This document shows positions 54,996 to 64,000 of a DNA stretch of 64,000 bases, piece after piece. A program made the translations under genes and the position numbers. The stretch spans positions 439,265 to 503,264 of the forward strand of contig LSRX01000333.1 in assembly GCA_001939145.1 (NCBI GenBank), read 5' to 3'. Every line of letters begins with the position of its first letter. The stretch's first letter is position 1. The notes below the pieces were generated by a model, which was not told the origin of the DNA, did not search any database, and was given only the letters and a program-made list of their open reading frames with translations. The stretch is from Symbiodinium microadriaticum (Eukaryota > Sar > Dinophyceae > Suessiales > Symbiodiniaceae).

Positions 54996-55288
54996 GTCTG
55001 AAACGATGCGCGACTCTGAGCTTCTGGAGCTGAATGTCGGGCTTTCCGGGGTCTCTAGGGCTTCTAGCGTTTCAGGGTTAAGGGCTGTTGCTTAGGGTAG
55101 GGTTTCGGGCTTCGGATTGATCAATGGATTGGGTTTGGTCATACAGCAGGGTGCGTAGATGTGGGCTCCCTGTGAGAACCTGCAGTCTATTGAGATCCTA
55201 GGCCACCAGGGACCTCACAGCAGAAAGGTATAAGCGAGCCCAGGCCTTTGACATGTGATTTTCGTCCGTGAAAGGTTAGGGTTCTTAC

Positions 55289-55406
55289 CCCGCAACCCTA
55301 GATCCCAAGCTGCCAAAAACTGAGCCACGTCTGTTTGACACAAGACCCCTGTACGACTCACAGGAGGTACTGGCCGATATACTGCGACAGCCAGTTCAGC
55401 CAAGAC
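55289..55406 (-). CDS. Exon of an unrecognised minus-strand gene
   Basis: Acceptor ACGGTTGCAG, then VLAELAVAVYRPVPPVSRTG and QTDVAQFLAAWDLGLR, then the consensus donor G|GTAAGA. It ends with one base that completes an Ala codon with the next exon (54720), so the two are probably consecutive. Family unknown. Confidence 0.6.
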
Positions 55407-55904
55407 CTGCAACCGTAACACTTCGAACTTCCGGCTTCAACCTAAAGCTGTCAAGATCATGAGCCCCAAGCACCAGGCATCACCACGAAACTCTAAACAC
55501 TGAAACCATGTCACTGAAACCATCCATCCTGAATGCCAAATCAGCCCCCACGCAGTACTCAGAAGAGTGCCGGTAGTGGCGAAAGAAAGAGTTCGCTGCG
55601 TACCTGCGCTGGCTGGGATCTCGTTTTGCAGATCTTAGCATTCAACAGGGTGTTGGGCAGTTACGCGGTCGAGTCAAGGACTTAAGAGGTTCAGGGAGAT
55701 AGGGTCTGAGACGCATATAGAAGGTAGAACTTGGCCCCGAGAAGGGCCAGGCCAACCTGGTCCAACAAAGGTTTGGTGCCGACTTACTCCATAGGGGCTC
55801 TGGTTGCGTTAGGGGTTGCCGCTAGGGCACAGCAGGGACTTTATATGCACCTACATGTTCGTTTGTCCGTGTTGCGCTTTCCTTCTTTGTCATGTATATT
55901 AACG

Positions 55905-56150
55905 TGTATCCATACATATATATTTACATACACCTCATGCATCTGTACATATACATATATGCGAAAAGAGATCTCTCTATACATGTGTATATACATATAT
56001 ATATATATATATATACACAGACATATGTATATGTATATACATATATATATATGCATATATGTGTATACATATATGTATATATATATATATGCATATGTAT
56101 ATATATATATATGGACATATGTATGTATATATATATACAACATATACAAT
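55905..56150. repeat. (TA)n/TATG-rich tract
   Basis: Imperfect TATACA/TATATG units. Frames here are artefacts. Confidence 0.9.
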
Positions 56151-56195
56151 GCATAGTTCTTGTTTCCATTTGGAAGGTAGCTTTGGGGGTTACAG

Positions 56196-56310
56196 GGAAG
56201 GAAGCCAAGAGCACTCCACGATGGACGTCACATCGTCAAAGGAGAAGATGCCGACGCTTCGAGGCCTGGGGAGGAGGGACATCGCCGAATCGCGCTATTT
56301 CGGACCAAGG
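56196..56310 (+). CDS. Plus-strand exon, unrecognised gene
   Basis: Acceptor GGGGGTTACAG, then [20 protein letters not shown] and [18 protein letters not shown], donor AGG|GTCTCT, ends in phase 0. Clear coding composition against a microsatellite on the left and heptamers on the right. Confidence 0.5.
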
Positions 56311-56584
56311 GTCTCTCCCTAAACCCCTAAACTCTAAGGCATCAAGGCTTCGGGGTTCAGGGTTTGGGGAATGTCAGGTTTAGGACTAACAGGGCCTTAG
56401 GAAAGTGGAGCTTGGGTTCTCGGGAATTTTTCTGGGATTTCTAGAGTTAAGTGGCTCTGTAGGGGACAAGAAGCTGAGGTTTTGTCGGATTGTAAGACCT
56501 TGGGGACCCCATGTTCCTAAAGCGCTGCCTGCAGACTTGGTCGATCCGCAAAGGTGAGCCTAGGGCTTGCGGCTTCTCGACATG

Positions 56585-56844
56585 AGTGTCTTTGTAGCAT
56601 CCACAACGACTGCATGATACGGTGGGAAGACGGGAGTGAAAACTGGAAGTCTGGGTGCTTGAGGGCCGCAGATCGCTTCAAGGAGGTTGGGATTTTGTTT
56701 CTTCATGGTGCGGCGCTTGTAGAACTCGGGGAATGCGCTTCAAGGTCCAATTGGAGCTTCATACAACTTATGAAGGTTGAGATTGACTGTGCATTGCGCA
56801 TACGTACTATATACGTAGTGTCGCTGGATACATGTACAACATAA
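56585..56844 (+). CDS. Plus-strand open segment, one or two exons
   Basis: Reads SIHNDCMIRWEDGSENWKSG and LRAADRFKE before a GT (GAG|GTTGGG); the frame continues as GILFLHGAALVELGECASRS and FIQLMKVEIDCALRIRTIYV to a stop. It may be one exon or two. Family unknown. Confidence 0.4.
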
Positions 56845-56861
56845 CATGTAAATACATAAAT

Positions 56862-56872
56862 ATGTATGTATG

Positions 56873-56903
<31 letters not shown>

Positions 56904-56906
56904 ATA
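56862..56906. repeat. (TA)n(TG)n
   Basis: GTATG, TA and TG runs following the 56.6 kb open segment. Confidence 0.9.
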
Positions 56907-57040
56907 CAGACACATGTATATGAATTGTAACTTGTACTGAAGTTGCAAAGAAAGTGCTGTCCGGGCTAGTCCCTACCGCACAAAACCAGTGCGAAGTCGG
57001 AGTGTCGCGTCCATGTAACGGAGATTGGCGACACTAGTTA

Positions 57041-57047
57041 CACCCAT

Positions 57048-57078
<31 letters not shown>

Positions 57079-57255
57079 TACATACATACACACATAAAAA
57101 CATCCATATACATATACATATACATATACATTTATATACATATACATACATACACATACATACATACATACATACATACATACATACATACATACGTACA
57201 TACATACGTACATACATACATACCTACGTACGTACGTACATACATACATACATAG

Positions 57256-57288
<33 letters not shown>

Positions 57289-57338
57289 GATACATATACA
57301 TATACATATACCTATACGTATACATATACATATACATT

Positions 57339-57430
<92 letters not shown>

Positions 57431-57630
57431 TGCACATGCACAAGCACATGCACATGCACATACACATAGACATACACATACACACGCATACACGTACACG
57501 TACACGTACGCATACACAGCCACAGCCACAGCCACAGCCACATCACATCACATACATACATACATACATACATACATGCATGCATGCATGCATGCATGCA
57601 TGCATGCATGCATGCATGCAGGCATGCATA
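57041..57630. repeat. Large compound microsatellite
   Basis: TACA tract, then about 180 bp of ACATAT hexamers with rare variants, then CACATG, CACAGC and CATG tracts, ending near 57625. Confidence 0.95.
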
Positions 57631-58056
57631 CACTTTGCGTTGCATCTACTTGTTTGTGTTCATCTTCTCGAAGCAGGCATGAGCCAAACCTCCAAACCGA
57701 TCCAAACCCTGCAGACTGTGCAACCCTAACCACCCTAACCCTCCATACCCCTAAGCTCTTGTCTCGGTTTTGTTTTAAACTCTGAAGCACTCAGTCCTGA
57801 AATCAGAAACCCTCGTCAGGATCACTGCCCCTAAACCCAAAATCCGAAACCCGACAGTCCTGAAACACAAGGCCCGCACGGACGCTCCACGGCATGTTTC
57901 AACAGCCACTCCTGTTCTTCAAGATTTTGGGGCCTAGACAGAACCCGGACATGACGTATCGTTTCAGGAAGGGCTTCAGACAGGACTGGTGCACAGGAAA
58001 GCTGGTGCTACCCGTTACTCAAACTAGAAGCTCGAACCTCACCAAACTTCACATTT

Positions 58057-59365
58057 CTATCTGCCACTGCTGCCTCTAGAGTCCTGCTTGTGCTTCTTCA
58101 GGTAGGGCCACTTTTCCATAGAATCTTTGATGGCTTCGTGTAGCGGACCTACCGGTCCCTTGCTAGGTAGTTTTGTGAGCCACAGGGGCGCAGCCTGTGG
58201 GCCTGCCTATGCGCGGCAAACTGCCCTCGGAGAAGCCTGGAAACACCTCCACCCATAACCTTAAAGGGGTCCAGATACCTCAATCGTGCAAAAAACTAAC
58301 CCGCGTCTCTACTGACGATCCTACCCTAAACCCCAATGCCCAAAGCCCCTCCTGATCCTTGAACCCTAAACCGAAAACCCCCAAAGCCCCTCCTGAACCT
58401 TAAACCCTAAACCGTGCCTAAACCCAAAACCCCCAAAGCCCCGGAATCCCCTAAGGTCCGGTGCCTGGAAGAGTCCAAAAGCATCCTCGGGGTCCAAGCG
58501 CAGTCGGACGGCATCCTGATGTCCAAGGAGGGCTTTGGTCGTTAGGAGTAAGGGGTTTTGGGTTTGGGATCTTTAGGAATTTTGGGGTGGGCTTTGGGTC
58601 TTTAGGGTTGAGGGGCCCAGGGCGTTCGGGTCTAGGTCCGCAGGATTTAAGGCTTCGGGCTCTATAGGGCTTGAGGGTAGGGCCTGAAGTCCAAGGCGGC
58701 GCGAAAGATTGCATTGTGGAATAGGGTTTATAGAGTTTGGAGGTTTTGGGTTTTAAGGTCCGGTGTTTGGGATTTCGGGTGTAGGAGACTGAGGTGTAGA
58801 CTCACTTTAAGGGTCTTATCTGAAGGCGCTGCGCAGGGGACTACAGGCTCTTTGCTGAGTTCCCTGGTCCAACCGCTCAATCTTTGCAGCAGGATAGGTT
58901 GCGCATAGCCCCGCGAGGAAGAAACGTTTAATATCGGGCTCAGGGGCTGCCTATATAGGGGTGCTAAGAAATGAATGACAACTAAGACTAGCCCCTTTAC
59001 GGCGTTTCACCTGTCTCTTCTGCTGCAGCTTCCGTGTTTCCGGTGGCTTGCGATACCCTAAAATCCGAAACCAAACATTTTGCACCTCTCGGGGTTTGAT
59101 CTCAGGCCAGTACAGCCCAAGGTCCTTCTTTTTTTCGGATAGGCTGAGTTTGAGGGGGTTCATGCCGAAGGCTTGTGCTTCGGGTTTGGAGACTCAGGGT
59201 TTACAGGGAATCAAGGCTTCGGATCATGCCGGGGTTCATGCAGGAATCCTGGGAGCCCTGGGAGCCCTGGGAGCCCAAAAGAGCGCTTGTCCCCGCCCGA
59301 CCTCCAGGACGATCTTCATGATCGACAGGAGCGTCGAGATCTTCTCCGGCGGGAAGGATCTCGAC
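58057..59365 (-). CDS. Unrecognised multi-exon gene with a 39-nt intron (3' end)
   Basis: Five exons by splice sites and frame: 59365-59302 (SRSFPPEKISTLLSIMKIVL), 59171-59086 (FGMNPLKLSLSEKKKDLGLY...WPEIKPRE), 59046-59011 (PPETRKLQQKRQ), 58532-58465 (LLGHQDAVRLRLDPEDAFGL) and 58194-58057 (AAPLWLTKLPSKGPVGPLHE...KKHKQDSRGSSGR, then TAG). Third codon positions are strongly GC. Phases match between the second and third exons and between the last two; the link from first to second needs a GA donor, and an exon may be missing before 58532. The product is a basic, charged protein I do not recognise. Introns here are short and made of TTTAGGG-like sequence. Confidence 0.6.
58320..58440. repeat. Heptamer-derived tandem repeat, ~42-bp unit, 2-3 copies
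   Basis: Units share CCCAAAGCCCCTCCTGA, CCTT.AACCCTAAACCG and AACCC. They form the intron just downstream (minus sense) of the 58.5 kb exon, showing how heptamers build intron sequence. Confidence 0.7.
59047..59085 (-). other. 39-nt intron
   Basis: Starts GTGCAAAATG, contains TTTGGTTTCGGATTTTAGGG and ends ATCGCAAG. Both flanking exons are phase 0 here. It is among the smallest introns in the window. Confidence 0.55.
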
Positions 59366-59371
59366 CTGCGT

Positions 59372-59393
59372 GGGGGGGGGGGGGGGGGGGGGG
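59372..59393. repeat. G22 homopolymer
   Basis: Immediately upstream (minus sense) of the first exon of the 58-59 kb gene, forming a C-rich acceptor region. Confidence 0.9.
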
Positions 59394-60463
59394 TTGTTCT
59401 TTGCTTTTCTGTTTGCAGTATTCAGGGGTTGTTGGAGTGGGGTTTTAGATTTTTTGGCAGCTGTCGATAAAGCCGCTTTCTGAAGTTGAGTCTGTGCTCA
59501 AACGTGGGGTGGTCTTTTGGGGCTGCAATAATGGACTTGGGGTTCCAGCCACTGGGCTGATGGCTCAGTATCGCCTGCATGTTGAGGGATCTGCATGTTT
59601 CCAGCTGCAGCTTACTTCTCGCAGATAAAGGTAATGCTGCTTCGGCATCGAATCAAAACAGCATTTTAGTTCTGGGCTTCGACGGCAGGATTCGGAAACA
59701 AGGTTTTGAACGCCAGTTCAAACCGAAACCCAACACCCCTGCTCACAGCTGACGCATTCACATTTGTCAAGCGCTGCACTTGCAACTCCTCATTGATTGC
59801 GGCCATGTGCAGGTGGCGAGGTCCCGGTGTGTTTGAGGTTTCGGGTCCAGGGTTATGAGATCAACATGTTTGGGATTGTGGGCTTAGGCTTTCTATGGTC
59901 GAGGCTTATTGCAGAGGTTCGGGGTTCCCGAAACCCTATAAGCCCTAAACCCTCCAGCACGAGGCAACTCATCACCCAAGAGCCCTCTAAGCACACTGGC
60001 ATAACGGCTCCGTAACTTCGTCGGGAGTTTTAAGGTTTAGAGTCTGGGGTTGGGGTGTATATTGTAAAGAATGCTTCCTTCCGACGGGTCGATAAGAAAG
60101 AACAGAAGCAATGACTGACTCCCCTAAAACCCTAAACCCTCGGGGTCGGCGACCTTGGGGCGTTGTATCTGCAGAGGAAGCCTAAACCCTATCTGTTTTA
60201 GGGTTCAGATGAGGGCTAAGGCTTGGATGTAACCGGTTTATCGCGAAAGGCCGGGATCTTCGTCATGTTGCACCGCCTGCAGTCATGAAAGATGCCGGAC
60301 CCTGCTGTTTCCAGTCTTCCCCTTGGGATTGACGCTGCAAAGACGCTGAAGAGGGATCCTGAGTTTGCGATGTTGGTGCACATCGGTAACATCCCTCCGC
60401 TCCTCCGCGAGAGGTGAACTACTCCGGATTCGCAACCCGAACCCCCCCGCCCAAAACAAACAC

Positions 60464-60628
60464 ACACGACACAACACAACACAACACAACACAACACAAC
60501 ACAACACAACACAACACAACACAACACAACACAACACAACACAACACAACACAACACAACACAACACAACACAACACAACACAACACAACACAACACAAA
60601 ACAAACACACACACACACACACACACAC
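60464..60628. repeat. (ACAAC)n then (CA)n
   Basis: About 27 pentamers followed by a CA run. Confidence 0.95.
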
Positions 60629-60850
60629 CCTCTACCCACCTACCATCGTATCTGGTCTAGCAGACTTCAACGCGCTACAAACCACGGTTCCCGGTCAGGT
60701 ACCCGAAACTAAGCCCTACACAGTTTGTTCTCATTGCGACATTTTAGGGATCCCAAATTTGGAACGGCCTCAACGAATTCAAGATGCCGTTGGAAGACGC
60801 CCTCAGCCTAAACTCTCAACTTTCCCTGAACTCTCAACCCCTTTCGGCAG

Positions 60851-60941
60851 CGAGACTGGTGCCGCTCTGTTTGGCGGCTATTTGGCGGCTAGGAATCCGA
60901 GTCTGTGCTTGAGAGCGCTGGAAGTTACAATTAATTTCAAG
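60851..60941 (+). CDS. Plus-strand exon, unrecognised gene
   Basis: Acceptor CCCCTTTCGGCAG, then ETGAALFGGYLAARNPSLCL and RALEVTINFK, donor AAG|GTTTTGG, ends in phase 0. The intron side upstream is C-rich and downstream G-rich. Confidence 0.5.
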
Positions 60942-60974
60942 GTTTTGGGCGAGCTCTAACTTCAGAGACTTCAG

Positions 60975-61408
60975 CGAGACGAATTGGCAAAATATGCGGA
61001 GTAAATTGGGCAATTGGTATGTCTCGTTTCAGGGCCATTTTAAGGGGGCCGGCAAGATTGTCTCCGGGACACGTACGTAGGGCTGTAGGTCCTTGCCTTT
61101 CGGGTCTGGGGTCCGCGCACCGGTCTTCGATTCCGGAGGACGCCGGCCGTGAAACGGTTTGTATTCCGACATTTCTTGAAATGAGAGAATTGAAAATGGC
61201 TTCCCAAGAGTCTCCGACTTCATTGCAGGGAGATGCTGCACAAATGAACCCTACAGTGCGCTCCACCAAGTTGGAACACTCACCGAGAGTGATTATCACG
61301 AGAAACTCGATGACTGTTGTTCATGGCTCAATGGAAAGGCTGTTGGCACTTCTACCTGATGTCACCGGAAGGAGGACTTGGGTCAGGAACATACTGCTGT
61401 ACCAGTAA
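60975..61408 (+). CDS. Long plus-strand open segment ending in a stop
   Basis: Open for about 144 codons with first Met at 61019. Includes CIPTFLEMRELKMASQESPT, SPRVIITRNSMTVVHGSMER and LLALLPDVTGRRTWVRNILL before TAA. It is free of heptamers and repeats. The minus strand is also open over most of it, so strand is not proven. It could be the last exon of the gene with the 60.85 kb exon. Confidence 0.4.
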
Positions 61409-61699
61409 TCAACACATCGTGGCACCTGTGCTACGCCCACATGCTGATGCAGAACTGAAGAACTGCCTCCAGGAGAGAATAAGTTTACGGTTGTTCACAA
61501 ACCATGGCCTTAACCTGTGAAGCGCACGCAAGTCGCAAAACCCAAACCCGAAATCACTACATCAATCTCCACGAGCAGCTCCTCCACCCCTGCCTAAAAC
61601 CTTGGAACCTCCATCAGCCTCGACGGTCGTGCGCTGGTGCACTTCCTGCAAACTCCCTGCGGCATTGGGACACTCGGGACTGTGACCTGTGAGAAACGG

Positions 61700-61802
61700 C
61701 TTAAACTCAGTGCTCGTGGGGATCAGGGCGGAAACCCTCCGGAGCTCTGGTGGTTGACCTCTTCGGCCCCTGCTCCCGGTCCTTTGCCCCAATATTGCCA
61801 TG
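61700..61802 (+). CDS. Plus-strand exon candidate, frame unsettled
   Basis: GC-rich, two overlapping plausible plus frames (PSGALVVDLFGPCSRSF and GNPPELWWLTSSAPAPG) ending near a GTCTTT donor. Low support. Confidence 0.25.
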
Positions 61803-61809
61803 CTCACGT

Positions 61810-63099
61810 CTTTTTCATGGGCTTGAGGTTAGGGTTTTCAGGCTTCCTTGCGAAATGCCTCGGTTTCTTTGCAAAGCTGTTGTAGTCTTGCTATACTCTT
61901 AGGTTTCAGGGGGTTGACGGTTTCAGGTCTACATAAGGGTAAGGCTCGCAGAAAACCTTGTTGAGAATGCTTGATTTGCGGATGAGGGTTTAAGGGGTTC
62001 AGGGTGTATATAGGGCCTGCTTGGGGCTAAAAGTTTCGGGTTGTAGATGTAGGGTTTGGGGTTTAGGGCCTGGAGTTCGGCTTTCGAGTTGCTGCTTGAA
62101 GGCTCTAGGGAGCATTGCCGAATTGCCTCTCCCTCTGCATCGGCTTTGATGCAGGTGTGCAGTCAATGTCGACCCTTGGAGGAACCTGCAGGAAAGCATG
62201 ATTATCCCGGTGGGTTGTGTTTGGGGACAGGAGCTTCGTTGAGCTTCAAGAATGTAGGGCTTTGGTTTAGGACAAGGACGGGCTTTGGCAACTGCGAAAG
62301 TATATTTCCACGATAGGATGCCGCCTGGGTTTCTGGATCTTAGGGTGAAGGTCTTGGCTTGAGGCCCTGCGGCTGAGAGGGTAGTGGGCTAAAAGATTTC
62401 TGCGGCTTCTGGTACATATAGTACGTACTGCATCACTGAGAGGAGTTTCACGCTAACTAGTCCACGAAGGGTCTGAGTTTCATTAGAGATAGGGGGCAGG
62501 AGTCGATAAAACTAAGTGACAAAGCAACCATACAGGCAGCCAGCGACTGCCTATGAATGTCAGCAGCACATAAACAATATGCCTGCTCACTTGCTTCAGT
62601 CTTCCGGTGTTCATCTGCAGTCTAACAACTAACAACCGACACAATGACCTGAATCGCTCGCGATGGCATTGCTCCGCAATCCCCACACTGACAGAGACCA
62701 CAGAATCGAGCTAACATACTTGCTCACCCAGAGCCCTAAAGCCCGAAACCCTGCAGCCGGTACCCTTGACTAGACCACATTTGTTCAAGAATCGTGGGCT
62801 AGCCCATGCCCAAAACAATGAATAGCCGAATGCAAGCAGACAGGCCTGCATTCTGGCCTCTGCCCTATGAGGACTGGGCACGATCTGCGCAGCTCCATTG
62901 TGAGTGCAGTGCTTCGGGACTGTGCCGTTCAGGGTTCATAGGGGATTTGGGTTTTGGGTTTGAAGTTTAGGTGCAAGGTGGAGCAGGCAGGCAGCCAGGA
63001 TTGCGGGATTCTTCGCCTTCATATCTCGGCTTCATGCCGCGGGCAGGGCCTAGGCCTAAGCTCCTAGTAGTAGGCGCAGGGCATGTCGTACATGTACTT
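61810..63099. other. Spacer with one ambiguous exon-like patch
   Basis: 62086-62153 is open on both strands with plausible splice sites (plus LLLEGSREHCRIASPSASAL; minus ADAEGEAIRQCSLEPSSSNS). The rest is heptamer-like or unremarkable. Confidence 0.4.
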
Positions 63100-63221
63100 T
63101 TGTGAGTTGGAAAACCGTGACTCGATAAATGCTGTGTACCCCAAACCCTGATCACAGAGAGACGAACTGGTGGGGGGGGGAGTGAACATTCCGAGTCAGA
63201 GTTCGTTTCGGCTTCAGCCAT
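63100..63221 (-). CDS. Possible first exon of a minus-strand gene
   Basis: ATG at about 63221 opens MAEAETNSDSECSLPPPPVR, a typical acidic N-terminus, then runs into heptamer-like sequence (GATCAGGGTTTGG). A G-run at 63171-63180 makes the frame fragile. Another in-frame Met lies 21 nt upstream. Confidence 0.3.
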
Positions 63222-64000
63222 GGTTTGGACAGAGGTGGGCAAATTGATCCAGCAGGCTCGTGGGCCACGATATTCCGAATAAGGCTCCCTGAAATCCAGG
63301 GGCGGAAGGGTAAAGACTCACGCTCTTTGAGGTGTGTTTTCGTCGGTTATAGACCGGCGGGTTCTGGGAGGTTCTGCCGAGGTTTTCAGGTTTCGGTTTG
63401 CCGAAGAGCAGCCCTACACAAACCAGGTCCGAACAAGTGGAGTTACAAACTGCTGCACAAGCGCTCCGGCATGTTGCAAGACGCCCCCCCCCCCATGCAA
63501 AACGTCGTCACAAAGTGTTCCAGAGACCAGAGCCACCGAAACGACACGTGAAGCAGAAAAACCCTGGGAAACAGTTCTGACATACACAACTTTATAAAGC
63601 CCTCAACGCCCTAAAATCCTGAAACGACATCTACACCCTACACCCTGAATCTGAAACCAAAAGACCGTCATCCAGTGACGGCACACTAGCTTTTCAGGCC
63701 GCAAGGGTTTCGAGCTTCGCTTCATGCAAAACACACCCTGAACTCTTATCACTCTCATCCCTCCGTCGAAATATCAGGGAAACTTCGGAACCCGTGGAAA
63801 CTCAGCAGGCAAGGTAAGTGGGCGGCTTCGGGGTGTGGTTGGGCGTTTTGCCGAACCTGCGCCGAAGAATGCAATCTGGCCTAGGGGCCTAGGTCCTGGT
63901 TGCCCTGGACGCCCACAAATATTTAAGGTAAGGTAGGTTACTGGCTTCTGGGTACTGCAGGGTTTGCAGGAAACATGGAGGAAAAACGACATCCGGGCTG

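Noticed and set aside
55575..55701. Plus frame KKEFAAYLRWLGSRFADLSI and minus frame MLRSAKRDPSQRRYAANSFF
   Set aside because: Both strands look equally coding and neither has decisive splice sites, so not called.
57034..57645. Long Ile/Tyr/Cys/His frames at microsatellites (also 4.5-5.2, 7.9-8.2, 40.9-41.2, 55.9-56.1, 60.4-60.6 kb)
   Set aside because: Pure repeat translation.
63225..63600. Three overlapping plus frames of 60-108 codons
   Set aside because: They contain C-runs and heptamer-like sequence, and none stands out.
1..64000. CRISPR arrays, bacterial operons, rRNA or tRNA genes
   Set aside because: No regularly spaced repeats with unique spacers, no ribosome-binding sites with adjacent genes, no recognisable structural RNA sequence.
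1..64000. Dinoflagellate spliced-leader sequence or SL RNA gene
   Set aside because: Looked for the SL core on both strands and did not see it.

Overview
The window looks like nuclear DNA of an intron-rich protist, most likely a dinoflagellate (Symbiodiniaceae-like). This is inferred from very short exons in long introns, several GC-type splice donors, plant-type telomere-like heptamers (TTTAGGG and variants) scattered through introns and spacers, many long microsatellites, and a giant LINE with an RNase H-endonuclease-reverse transcriptase order. There is no operon structure, CRISPR array or recognisable rRNA or tRNA. Exons were found by eye from open frame, third-position GC, splice sites and phase. 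No alignment or gene finder was run, and family names come from remembered conserved motifs.

Main host gene: an ESS2 (ES2/DGCR14) family splicing-factor homologue on the minus strand, from about 43.65 kb (start) to 10.55 kb (stop). I place eleven exons of 54-216 nt plus one partial candidate. Conserved ESS2 blocks appear in the right order along the strand, and most adjacent exon phases agree.

The roughly 20 kb intron between its third exon (41.4 kb) and fourth exon (21.0 kb) holds two other loci on the same strand. One is an apparently intronless PARP-catalytic gene (22.05-23.23 kb) broken by one base in an A8 run. The other is a ~15.4 kb LINE-like retroelement (24.35-39.80 kb) with (TA)n at both ends. 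The element has ORF1 (coiled coil) and a very long ORF2: a hydrophobic N-terminus, four diverged copies of an unrecognised module with acidic/Ser linkers, then RNase H, EEP endonuclease, reverse transcriptase and zinc fingers, now cut by several frameshifts. A Tc1/mariner-like element (35.57-36.75 kb, 21-bp terminal inverted repeats, TA duplication, containing the 701-bp assembly gap) sits inside ORF2, and removing it on paper rejoins the frame. Another ESS2 intron holds a ~1.17 kb inverted-repeat element (18.56-19.73 kb).

Right side (43.7-64 kb): many further exon-like segments, mostly minus strand, belonging to genes I cannot name. The best is a multi-exon gene at 58.06-59.37 kb with a 39-nt intron. 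Plus-strand exons occur at 56.2-56.7 and 60.85-61.4 kb. Large microsatellites lie between them. Left side (1-10.5 kb): weaker exon candidates, heptamer-rich spacer and two microsatellite blocks. Everything else is intron or spacer without recognised content.
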